A DNA stretch of 34,160 bases, taken from an uncultured Pseudomonadota bacterium. Lineage in GTDB: Bacteria; Pseudomonadota; Gammaproteobacteria; Steroidobacterales; Steroidobacteraceae. A program made the translations under genes and the position numbers. Within the stretch, counting starts at the first letter, position 1, and each line of letters begins with the position of its first letter. The notes below the pieces were generated by a model, which saw only the letters and a list, made by a program, of their open reading frames with translations, was not told the DNA's origin and made no database searches. Below, in pieces: positions 18,536-26,931 of the stretch. The DNA is taken from positions 1 to 34,160 of the forward strand of contig CAITAM010000279.1 of NCBI GenBank assembly GCA_903890265.1, read 5' to 3'.

Positions 18536-19906
18536 ATGAACCTAAGCGTCCTTGATATCTTCAAGATCGGCATCGGCCCGTCCAGCTCGCACACGATGGG
18601 GCCGATGAATGCAACGCGGATGTTCTGCGAGGACCTCGTCAGCCGAGGGCTGTTCGATGCGACCCGCCAGGTCAGCGTACAGCTTTACGGCTCGCTGGCC
18701 CTCACCGGGCGCGGCCATTGCACCGACCGCGCGGTGCTTCTCGGCCTCGAGGGCTTCGCGCCCGAAACGCTCGATCCGGATCTCGTCGAACCGACGCTCG
18801 CCCGCATCCAGTCCTCGCAGCGACTGAAGCTCCTCGGCCGGCACGAGGTGGAGTTCGATGAAGCACTCGATCTCCTGTGGCTGAAGGACCAGGTGCTTGC
18901 CGGACATCCGAACGGCATGCGCGTGACGGCGTTCGGTGACGGTCGGGAAGCGCTCTACAGCGAGGAGTTCTACTCGATCGGCGGCGGCTTCGTGCTGCGC
19001 GCCTCGGAGCTTGGCGCAGCCGCCGGCAGTGGCCGGGAGGTCAAGGTTCGCTACCCGTTCTCGTCCGGCGATTCGCTGCTCGCGCAGTGCCGGGAGCACG
19101 GCCTCGAGATCCACGAGCTGGTGGCGGCCAACGAGCTCGCGTTCCGCCCCGCCGCGGAGACGGAAGCGGCGCTGCTGCGCATCTGGGGCGTGATGCAGGC
19201 CTGCGTCGAGCGCGGCTTCAAGGCGAGCGGCCTGCTGCCCGGCTCGCTCAAGGTCCGCCGGCGCGCGCCGAAGCTCTACCGCACGCTGTCGGAGTCGCGG
19301 GAAGTCCGGCCGCTCGACGTGATGGACTGGGTCGACGCGTTCGCGCTCGCCGTCAACGAGGAAAACGCGGCCGGCGGCAAGGTCGTGACCGCGCCGACCA
19401 ACGGCGCGGCAGGCATCGTCCCGGCGGTCCTCATGTTCTACAACCGGTTCGAGCCGGGCGCGTCGGACGCCGGCGTCCTGCGCTTCCTGTACACGGCCGG
19501 TGCGATCGGCATGCTGTACAAGACCAACGCCTCGATCTCCGGCGCCGAGATGGGCTGCCAGGGCGAGGTGGGCGTGGCCTGCTCGATGGCCGCCGGCGGC
19601 CTCGTGGCCGCACTCAACGGCAGCAACGGCCATGTCGAGAATGCCGCCGAGATCGGCATGGAACACAACCTCGGTCTGACCTGCGACCCGGTGGCGGGCC
19701 TCGTGCAGATCCCGTGCATCGAGCGCAACGCGATGGGTGCGGTCAAGGCCATCAACGCGGCGCGCCTTGCGATGCGCGGTGACGGCACGCACAAGGTGTC
19801 GCTCGATCACGTGATCGCGACCATGCGCCAGACCGGACTCGACATGTCGGTCATCTACAAGGAAACCTCGGAAGGCGGCCTCGCCGTCAACGTGCCGGAG
19901 TGCTGA
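18536..19906 (+). CDS. sdaA: L-serine ammonia-lyase (iron-sulfur, single-chain)
   Basis: [100 protein letters not shown]. Confidence 0.96.
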   Translation: MNLSVLDIFKIGIGPSSSHTMGPMNATRMFCEDLVSRGLFDATRQVSVQLYGSLALTGRGHCTDRAVLLGLEGFAPETLDPDLVEPTLARIQSSQRLKLLGRHEVEFDEALDLLWLKDQVLAGHPNGMRVTAFGDGREALYSEEFYSIGGGFVLRASELGAAAGSGREVKVRYPFSSGDSLLAQCREHGLEIHELVAANELAFRPAAETEAALLRIWGVMQACVERGFKASGLLPGSLKVRRRAPKLYRTLSESREVRPLDVMDWVDAFALAVNEENAAGGKVVTAPTNGAAGIVPAVLMFYNRFEPGASDAGVLRFLYTAGAIGMLYKTNASISGAEMGCQGEVGVACSMAAGGLVAALNGSNGHVENAAEIGMEHNLGLTCDPVAGLVQIPCIERNAMGAVKAINAARLAMRGDGTHKVSLDHVIATMRQTGLDMSVIYKETSEGGLAVNVPEC

Positions 19907-19921
19907 CACCGGGAGGCTGCC

Positions 19922-20779
19922 GTGGCCGTCTCACCCCCTGATACACCGAGCCTGACCGTCGACATCGTGCGCTGGTCGCGCACGCACCAGGTCGCGCTCG
20001 ACGATGCGGTCGTGACCGAAGAGCCGCTCGAAATCCGCGTCCGCGCCGGCACCGGATCCGCCTACGCCACGCTTGCGATCACGATGCGCACGCCCGGTCA
20101 CGACGTCGAACTTGCGCTCGGCTTCCTGTACGGCGAGGGCCTGCTGGTCGCGCGTGGGGACGTACTCGAGGCGCAGATCTGCACCACCACGAGCAACGTG
20201 GTCAACGTCACGGTGCGGCCGGACCTTGATCTGCGCGCCAAAACGGAATCCCGCCGCTTCTACACGACGTCGAGCTGCGGCCTGTGCGGCCGCAGCTCGC
20301 TCGATGCGGTGGCCGCCGCCCTCAAAGGGCGCCGCGTGGCCGGTGACCGCCCGGTAAGTACCGATACGCTTACCGCCCTGCCCGTGCTGCTGCGCGGGCG
20401 GCAGACCGTGTTCCATGCCACCGGCGGCCTGCACGGGTGTGGGCTCTTTACGGCCGGCGGTGAGCTCGTTGCGGTGCGCGAGGACGTGGGCCGACATAAT
20501 GCCGTCGACAAGCTCGTCGGCCGGTCCTTCCTGGACGGGACCCTGCCGGGCACCGACCGGATCCTGATGCTGAGCGGGCGGGCCGGCTTCGAGCTCGTGC
20601 AGAAGGCCGTGATGGCCGGCATCTCGGTCGTCGCCGCGGTCGGTGCGCCGACCTCGCTCGCCGTGGAACTGGCCCGAACCGCCGGCCAGACGCTGGTCGG
20701 CTTCGTGACGCCCGAGCGGCTGAACGTGTACGCCGGCGGCCACCGGCTGGGCCTTGACGGACCGGCCGGCGGTGCCTGA
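19922..20779 (+). CDS. fdhD: Formate dehydrogenase accessory sulfurtransferase (FdhD/FdsC)
   Basis: 285 aa, GTG start; TTSSCGLCGRSSLDAV, FHATGGLHGCGLFTAGGELVAVREDVGRHNAVDKLVG, LSGRAGFELVQKAVMAGI. Confidence 0.95.
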   Translation: MAVSPPDTPSLTVDIVRWSRTHQVALDDAVVTEEPLEIRVRAGTGSAYATLAITMRTPGHDVELALGFLYGEGLLVARGDVLEAQICTTTSNVVNVTVRPDLDLRAKTESRRFYTTSSCGLCGRSSLDAVAAALKGRRVAGDRPVSTDTLTALPVLLRGRQTVFHATGGLHGCGLFTAGGELVAVREDVGRHNAVDKLVGRSFLDGTLPGTDRILMLSGRAGFELVQKAVMAGISVVAAVGAPTSLAVELARTAGQTLVGFVTPERLNVYAGGHRLGLDGPAGGA

Positions 20780-20858
20780 CGGCCGGCGGCCCGTGGTATT
20801 CTGGAGCGGTTCCAAATCGATTCTTACCGCGGTAGTTCAGGCAGTGGATAACTCGCAC

Positions 20859-21332
20859 ATGACGGCATTTTCGGCGGCGGACGTCAGCCTCGTTGAGCGC
20901 ATTGCGGCCGACCTCGCGCACAAACCCGGGCCGCTGCTCGAGGTGCTGCACGGCGTCCAGCACGCCCTGGGCTACGTGCCGGCCGACGCCGTGCCGGTGA
21001 TCGCCCGCGTGCTGAACCTGTCGCGCGCCGAGGTACACGGCGTCGTGACCTTCTACCACCACTTTCGCAGCACGAAGCCGGGCCGGACGATCGTCCAGGT
21101 CTGCCGTGCCGAGGCCTGCCAGTCGATGAACGGCGCGGCGCTCGAGGCGCACGCCAAGGCACGTCTCGGCGTCGACTACCACGGGACCACCGCCGACGGC
21201 CGCTACTCGCTCGAGCCCGTCTACTGCCTTGGCAACTGCGCGCTGGCGCCGTCGGTGATGATCGGTGACGACATCCACGGCCGGGTGACGCCGGCGCGGT
21301 TTGACGCGCTGCTCGAAGGAGAAGGCGCATGA
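20859..21332 (+). CDS. fdsG: NAD-dependent formate dehydrogenase gamma subunit (NuoE-like 2Fe-2S protein)
   Basis: MTAFSAADVSLVERIAADLAHKPGPLLEVLHGVQHALGYVPADAVPVIARVLNLSRAEVHGVVTFYHHF...VCRAEACQSMNG...PVYCLGNCALAPSVMIGD; the start could also be GTG 20844. Confidence 0.94.
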   Translation: MTAFSAADVSLVERIAADLAHKPGPLLEVLHGVQHALGYVPADAVPVIARVLNLSRAEVHGVVTFYHHFRSTKPGRTIVQVCRAEACQSMNGAALEAHAKARLGVDYHGTTADGRYSLEPVYCLGNCALAPSVMIGDDIHGRVTPARFDALLEGEGA

Positions 21333-22870
21333 CGGTTACCGTTTACGTACCGAAGGACTCGAGCGCCCTGTCGCTCGGCGCCGAAGCCGTGGCTCGCGCC
21401 ATCGAGCGCGAGGCCGCGACCCGTGGTGAAGCGGTTCGCCTGGTCCGCAACGGCTCGCGCGGCCTTTACTTCCTGGAGCCCATGGTCGAGGTCATGGTCG
21501 CCGGTGAGCGCTACGCGTACGGTCCGGTCGACGTCACCGACGTGCCGGGGCTGTTCGATGCCGGCTTTCTGAAGGGCGGCAGCCATCCGCTCGGTCACGG
21601 CCGGACCGAGGCAATCCCCTACCTCGCCAGGCAGCAGCGTCTCACCTTCGCCCGCGTCGGCATCACCGACCCCGCGAGCGTGGCCGACTACCTGCTGCAC
21701 GGCGGTTACGTGGGCCTTAAGAACGCGCTCGCGATGGCGCCGTCCGACATCGTCAAGACCGTGACGGACTCCGGCCTGCGCGGACGGGGCGGTGCCGCCT
21801 TTCCGACCGGCATCAAGTGGAAGACCGTGCTCGACCAGCCCGTGGAACAGAAGTACGTCTGCTGCAACGCCGACGAGGGAGACTCCGGCACGTTCTCCGA
21901 CCGCATGATCATGGAAGGCGATCCGTTCGCCCTGATCGAGGGCATGACCATCGCCGGGCTCGCGGTCGGCGCGACGATGGGCTACATCTACGCCCGCGCC
22001 GAGTACCCACACGCCTGTCGCGCGCTCGCGACCGCGATCGACGCGGCGCGCAACGCCAATTTCCTCGGCGACAACATCCAGGGCACCGGCCGGCGCTTTG
22101 ACATCGAGGTCCGCCTCGGTGCCGGCGCCTACATCTGCGGTGAAGAGACGTCGATGCTGGAGAGCCTCGAGGGCAAGCGTGGCGAGGTCCGTGCCAAGCC
22201 ACCGCTGCCGGCGATCGAGGGCCTGTTCGGCAAGCCGACCGTGGTCAACAACGTGATTTCGCTCGCGACGGTGCCGGTCATCCTGGCCAAGGGCGGCGAG
22301 TACTACCGGGACTTCGGCGTCGGTCGCTCGCGCGGCACCCTGCCGCTGCAGCTGACCGGCAACCTGAAGCGCGGCGGCCTGGTCGAACTCGCCTTCGGCT
22401 GCTCGCTCCGGGAGCTGCTCTACGATTACGCCGGCGGCTCGGCCACCGGCCGCCCGCTGAAGGCGATCCAGGTCGGCGGGCCGCTCGGCGCCTACCTACC
22501 GGAATCGCAGTTCGACACCGTGGTCGATTACGAGGCGCTGGCGGCCATCGGCGCGCTGCTCGGCCACGGCGGCATCGTCGCCTTCGACGACACCGTCGAC
22601 ATGGCGCACATGGCCCGCTACGCGATGGAATTCTGTGCCACCGAGTCCTGCGGCAAGTGCACGCCGTGCCGGATCGGCTCGACTCGCGGCCAGGACGTGA
22701 TCGCCGACATCAAGGCAGGTCACCGCCGCGACGAGAACCTGACGCTGCTGAACGAATTGCTGGACACCATGCAGTACGGATCGCTGTGCGGCCTCGGCGG
22801 CATGACGCCGTACCCGGTCCGCAGCGCCCTCAAGCATTTCCCCGCGGACTTCGGTCCGCAACGCGCCTAA
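21329..22870 (+). CDS. fdsB: NAD-dependent formate dehydrogenase beta subunit (NuoF-like, FMN/4Fe-4S)
   Basis: 513 aa; GLRGRGGAAFPTGIKWKTV, YVCCNADEGDSGTFSDRMIMEGDPFALIEGM, GAYICGEETSMLESLEGKRGEVRAKPPLP, ESCGKCTPCRIGSTRG. Confidence 0.96.
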   Translation: MTVTVYVPKDSSALSLGAEAVARAIEREAATRGEAVRLVRNGSRGLYFLEPMVEVMVAGERYAYGPVDVTDVPGLFDAGFLKGGSHPLGHGRTEAIPYLARQQRLTFARVGITDPASVADYLLHGGYVGLKNALAMAPSDIVKTVTDSGLRGRGGAAFPTGIKWKTVLDQPVEQKYVCCNADEGDSGTFSDRMIMEGDPFALIEGMTIAGLAVGATMGYIYARAEYPHACRALATAIDAARNANFLGDNIQGTGRRFDIEVRLGAGAYICGEETSMLESLEGKRGEVRAKPPLPAIEGLFGKPTVVNNVISLATVPVILAKGGEYYRDFGVGRSRGTLPLQLTGNLKRGGLVELAFGCSLRELLYDYAGGSATGRPLKAIQVGGPLGAYLPESQFDTVVDYEALAAIGALLGHGGIVAFDDTVDMAHMARYAMEFCATESCGKCTPCRIGSTRGQDVIADIKAGHRRDENLTLLNELLDTMQYGSLCGLGGMTPYPVRSALKHFPADFGPQRA

Positions 22871-22892
22871 CGCCACTCTGCGGAGCACGGAC

Positions 22893-25742
22893 ATGTACGC
22901 GATCGACCACCACGACCTTGGAACGCCGGCCACCGACGGCGCGCCCGTGACCCTCGACATCGACGGCCAGAGCGTCACCGTACCGGCCGGTACGTCGCTG
23001 ATGCGCGCGGCCGCGCTGGCGGGTGGCGCGATCCCGAAGCTCTGCGCCACCGACACGTTAAAGGCCTTCGGCTCCTGCCGCCTGTGCCTCGTGGAGATCG
23101 AAGGCCGCAAGGACTTCCCGGCCTCGTGCACGACGCCCGTGGCTTCCGGCATGAAGGTCCGTACGCAGAGCGAGACGCTGTCGAAGCTGCGCCGTGGCGT
23201 CATGGAACTGTACGTCTCGGACCACCCGCTCGAGTGCGCGACCTGCCCGGCGCAGGGGCACTGTGAGCTCGAGTCGATGGCCGAGGCCGTCGGCGTGAAG
23301 GCCTCGCCCTACGGTGGCACCGGCCCGCGTCATCAGGGCCAGCCGCTCGACAACAGCAACCCTTACTTCAATTTCAATCCCGATCTGTGCATCGTCTGCT
23401 CGCGCTGCGTCCGCGCCTGCAACGAGGTGCAGGGCACGTTCGCGCTGTCGATCGATTCGCGCGGCTTCGCGTCGAAGATCGCCGCGAGCCAGGATGAACT
23501 CTTCATCACGTCCGAGTGCGTCTCCTGCGGCGCCTGCGTCGAGTCGTGCCCGACCGCCGCGCTGTCGGAAAAGAGCCTCATCACGGTCGGCAAGCCGACC
23601 GAGGCCGTGTCGACCACCTGCGCGTACTGCGGCGTCGGTTGCTCGTTCGTCGCCGAAGTGAAGGACAACGCGGTCGTGCGCATGGCGCCCAACCGTGACG
23701 GCGATGCCAACCACGGCCACGCCTGCGTCAAGGGTCGCTTTGCCTACGGCTACGCGACCCACGCCGACCGCATCACGAAGCCGATGGTCCGCGCCAACAT
23801 CACCGATCCCTGGCGCGAGGTCAGCTGGGACGAGGCGATCGCGTATGCCGCGGGCGAATTCAAGCGCATCCAGGCGAAGTACGGCCGCGACTCGATCGGC
23901 GGCATCACCTCGTCGCGCTGCACGAACGAGGAAACCTACCTCGTGCAGAAGCTCGTGCGAGCCGCGTTCGGCACCAACAACGTCGACACCTGCGCGCGGG
24001 TCTGCCACTCACCGACCGGCTACGGCCTCAAGGCCACTATCGGTGAGTCCGCCGGCACCCAGGCGTTCACCTCGGTGATGGATGCCGACGTGATCGTGGT
24101 CATCGGCGCGAACCCGACGGACGGCCACCCGGTGTTTGCCTCGCAGCTCAAGCGCCGTCTGCGCCAGGGCGCGAAGCTTGTCGTCATCGACCCGCGGGCA
24201 ATCGATCTCGTGCGCACGCCGCATGTCCGGGCCGAGCATCATCTCGCGCTCAAGCCCGGTACCAACGTGGCGGTGGTGAACGCGATCGCCCACGTCGTCG
24301 TGACCGAGGGACTCGCGCGGGAAGACTACGTCGCGGAGCGTTGCGACACCGATTCCTACGCGCGCTGGAAGGCCTTCGTCAGTCAGCCCGCGAACTCGCC
24401 AGAGGCCCTCGAAGCCGTGACCGGCGTGCCGGCGGCCACGGTCCGCGCCGCGGCCCGCCTCTACGCTACCGCGAAGAACGGCGCCATCTATTACGGGCTC
24501 GGGGTCACCGAGCACAGCCAGGGCACGACGACCGTCATGGCGATCGCGAACCTCGCCATGGTGACCGGCAATGTCGGCCGCGAGGGCGTCGGCATCAACC
24601 CGCTGCGTGGGCAGAACAACGTCCAGGGCTCCTGCGACATGGGTTCGTTCCCGCACGAGTTCCCGGGCTACCGGCACGTGTCGGACGAGGCGACCCGCCA
24701 GCTCTTCTCGTCGGCGTGGGGCGTACCGCTGCAGGGCGAGCCGGGCCTGCGGATCCCGAACATGTTCGAGGCAGCGCTCGACGGCAGCTTCAAGGGTCTC
24801 TACGTCCAGGGCGAGGACATCGCGCAGTCCGATCCCAACACCCAGCACGTCTCGGCGGCGCTGACCTCGCTCGAGTGCCTCGTCGTGCAGGACCTCTTCC
24901 TGTGCGAGACCGCGAAGTTCGCCCACGTCTTCCTGCCGGGCTCCTCGTTCCTCGAGAAGGACGGCACGTTCACCAACGCCGAGCGGCGCATTTCGCGCGT
25001 TCGCCAGGCCATCGAGCCGCTCGCCGGCCTCGCGGACTGGGAAGTGACCTGCCGCCTGTCGAACGCCCTCGGCTACCCGATGAACTACGCGCATCCGTCC
25101 GAGATCATGGACGAGATCGCGCGCCTGACGCCGACCTTCACCGGCGTGTCCTACGAGGCGCTCGATCGTCTGGGCAGCATCCAGTGGCCGTGTAACGCCG
25201 ACGCGCCGGACGGCACGCCGACGATGCATATCGAGCGGTTCGTGCGTGGCGTCGGCCGTTTCTACGTGACCGAATACGTGCCGACGGACGAGCGCGTCAA
25301 CAGCCGCTTCCCGCTGATCCTGACCACCGGGCGCATCCTGTCGCAGTACAACGTCGGCGCGCAGACACGCCGGACCGACAACGTCGCCTGGCACAGCGAG
25401 GATCGCCTCGAGATCCATCCGGACGACGCCGAGGCACGCGGCATCAACAGTGGCGACTGGGTGGGCATTGCGAGCCGGGCCGGTGACACGGTGCTGCGTG
25501 CGACCGTCACCGAGCGTGTGCAGCAGGGCGTCGTCTACACGACGTTCCACTTCCCGGAATCGGGCGCGAATGTCATCACGACGGACAACTCGGACTGGGC
25601 GACCAACTGCCCGGAGTACAAAGTGACAGCCGTGCAGGTGACCAAGGTCAGCCAGCCGTCCGAGTGGCAGACCCGCTACCGCCAGTTCTCGAAGGAGACG
25701 ACCCGCGTCGCCCGCGAGACCCCGCTCAGCACGGCCGGCTGA
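22893..25742 (+). CDS. fdsA: NAD-dependent formate dehydrogenase alpha (catalytic) subunit, Cys-type
   Basis: 949 aa; ferredoxin-like N-terminus (LCATDTLKAFGSCRLCLVEIEG, HPLECATCPAQGHCELE), CIVCSRCVRACNEVQG, CVSCGACVESCP, TTCAYCGVGCSF, then NVDTCARVCHSPTGYGLKATIGESAGTQAFTSVMDADVIVVIGANPTDGHPVFASQLKRR. Confidence 0.97.
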   Translation: MYAIDHHDLGTPATDGAPVTLDIDGQSVTVPAGTSLMRAAALAGGAIPKLCATDTLKAFGSCRLCLVEIEGRKDFPASCTTPVASGMKVRTQSETLSKLRRGVMELYVSDHPLECATCPAQGHCELESMAEAVGVKASPYGGTGPRHQGQPLDNSNPYFNFNPDLCIVCSRCVRACNEVQGTFALSIDSRGFASKIAASQDELFITSECVSCGACVESCPTAALSEKSLITVGKPTEAVSTTCAYCGVGCSFVAEVKDNAVVRMAPNRDGDANHGHACVKGRFAYGYATHADRITKPMVRANITDPWREVSWDEAIAYAAGEFKRIQAKYGRDSIGGITSSRCTNEETYLVQKLVRAAFGTNNVDTCARVCHSPTGYGLKATIGESAGTQAFTSVMDADVIVVIGANPTDGHPVFASQLKRRLRQGAKLVVIDPRAIDLVRTPHVRAEHHLALKPGTNVAVVNAIAHVVVTEGLAREDYVAERCDTDSYARWKAFVSQPANSPEALEAVTGVPAATVRAAARLYATAKNGAIYYGLGVTEHSQGTTTVMAIANLAMVTGNVGREGVGINPLRGQNNVQGSCDMGSFPHEFPGYRHVSDEATRQLFSSAWGVPLQGEPGLRIPNMFEAALDGSFKGLYVQGEDIAQSDPNTQHVSAALTSLECLVVQDLFLCETAKFAHVFLPGSSFLEKDGTFTNAERRISRVRQAIEPLAGLADWEVTCRLSNALGYPMNYAHPSEIMDEIARLTPTFTGVSYEALDRLGSIQWPCNADAPDGTPTMHIERFVRGVGRFYVTEYVPTDERVNSRFPLILTTGRILSQYNVGAQTRRTDNVAWHSEDRLEIHPDDAEARGINSGDWVGIASRAGDTVLRATVTERVQQGVVYTTFHFPESGANVITTDNSDWATNCPEYKVTAVQVTKVSQPSEWQTRYRQFSKETTRVARETPLSTAG

Positions 25743-25752
25743 GGGCCCGACG

Positions 25753-25989
25753 ATGGACGCGGATTACCTGATCAAGATGGCCAACCAGATCGGCGCCTTT
25801 TTCCACGGCGAATCGGCGCCGGGTCAGGCGCCGGCCGATATCGCCGGGCACATCGAGCGGTTCTGGGACAAGCGCATGAAGGCCGCGATCGTGGCCCACC
25901 TCGCTGCCGGCGGACACGGTCTTGAGCCCGCCGTGCGGGGCGCGGTCGAGATCATCGCCCGCGCCCAGACCGCCAAAGCCGCGTCCTAG
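25753..25989 (+). CDS. fdsD: Formate dehydrogenase delta subunit
   Basis: 78 aa; MDADYLIKMANQIGAFFHGESAPGQAPADIAGHIERFWDKRMKAAIVAHLAAGGHGLEPAVRGAVE; immediately downstream of fdsA. Confidence 0.93.
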   Translation: MDADYLIKMANQIGAFFHGESAPGQAPADIAGHIERFWDKRMKAAIVAHLAAGGHGLEPAVRGAVEIIARAQTAKAAS

Positions 25990-26816
25990 CGCGGCTTCTC
26001 GAACTTCAGCACGAAGTTGTCGGCCTCGCCGATTGCGAGGTACTTGGCGCGGTCCTGATCCTTCAGGGTCAGGGTTGGCGGCAGGGTCCAGACGCCTTCC
26101 TTGTAGTCCTTGGTGTCGCGCGGGTTGGCGTTGATCTCGCTCTTGCCGACGTAGCGGAAGCCCGCCTTCTTGATGAGCTCGATCGCGTAATCCTCGCGCA
26201 CGTATCCGTTCTCGGCCTTCGGATCCTGCGGCTTGTCCGTGCGCCCGCGATGGGCCTCAACACCGAGCACGCCGCCCGGCTTCAGCGCCGTGAAGCATGC
26301 TGCCAGTGCGCGGTCCGCGAAGCCCTCGTACATCCAGTTGTGCAGGTTGCGAAACGTGAGGATCACGTCGACCGACCCGGCCGGTGCGAAGTCCGCCTGG
26401 GTGGCCGACAGCCAGCCGACCGTCACCGGACCGTACTCCGGGGCGCGGGTCGCGAGGGCCTCGAGCCAGTGCTGGGTCGTCTCGTTCTCCTCGCCGTCCT
26501 TGACGATCGGCGGCAGCGCGGCGACGTAGCGCCCGTGGCCCTGACGCAGGTAGGGCACGAGGATCTCGGTCCAGTAGCCACCGCCCGGCCACAGCTCAAC
26601 GACCGTCTGCCCCGGCTGCAGGCCAAAAAACGTCAGTTCCTCGGCCGGGTGCCGCGCGGCATCCCGGGCCACGAATTTCGCCGTGCGCGACGGGCTCGCG
26701 ATCGCGGCCTTGAGCGCGCTGTCGGCGTCCGCCGCCGGGACGGCCTCAGCGGCCAGGAGGGCGACGCCCGCCGCCAGCGCGACGGCCAGGGGGCGTAGTG
26801 AACGGGGCATGCGCAT
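25986..26816 (-). CDS. Predicted class I SAM-dependent methyltransferase with an N-terminal signal peptide
   Basis: MRMPRSLRPLAVALAAGVALLAAEAVPAADADSALKAAIASPSRTAKFVARDAARHPAEELTFFGLQPGQTVVELWPGGGYWTEILVPYLRQGHGRYVAALPP; start placed at an internal Met, the ORF extends to 26855. Confidence 0.82.
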   Translation of the reverse strand: MRMPRSLRPLAVALAAGVALLAAEAVPAADADSALKAAIASPSRTAKFVARDAARHPAEELTFFGLQPGQTVVELWPGGGYWTEILVPYLRQGHGRYVAALPPIVKDGEENETTQHWLEALATRAPEYGPVTVGWLSATQADFAPAGSVDVILTFRNLHNWMYEGFADRALAACFTALKPGGVLGVEAHRGRTDKPQDPKAENGYVREDYAIELIKKAGFRYVGKSEINANPRDTKDYKEGVWTLPPTLTLKDQDRAKYLAIGEADNFVLKFEKPR

Positions 26817-26878
26817 GCGATGAACTCCTTCGGCAGGCGTAATGAAATACGTCACGTAGGCCGCCAGTATGACGCAAC

Positions 26879-26904
26879 GGGCAGTGACTGTTCCGTGACT
26901 GCCC
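26879..26904. repeat. Imperfect inverted repeat (GGGCAGTGAC-TGTTCC-GTGACTGCCC) between the methyltransferase and peptidase genes
   Basis: 10 bp arms with one G/G mismatch, read directly; terminator or regulatory role not established. Confidence 0.45.
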
Positions 26905-26931
26905 TGACGCGCCGCAGCATGGCGTGCGCGG

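Noticed and set aside
20797-20802. TATTCT upstream of fdsG as a third copy of the shared promoter
   Set aside because: Distance to the start codon is similar (56 nt), but TTGTCGCA and CGNNGCCG are absent at the expected offsets.
22893-25742. Possible selenocysteine formate dehydrogenase
   Set aside because: The frame is open with no internal TGA and the active-site region reads CARVCHSPTGYG, i.e. a Cys-type Fds enzyme.
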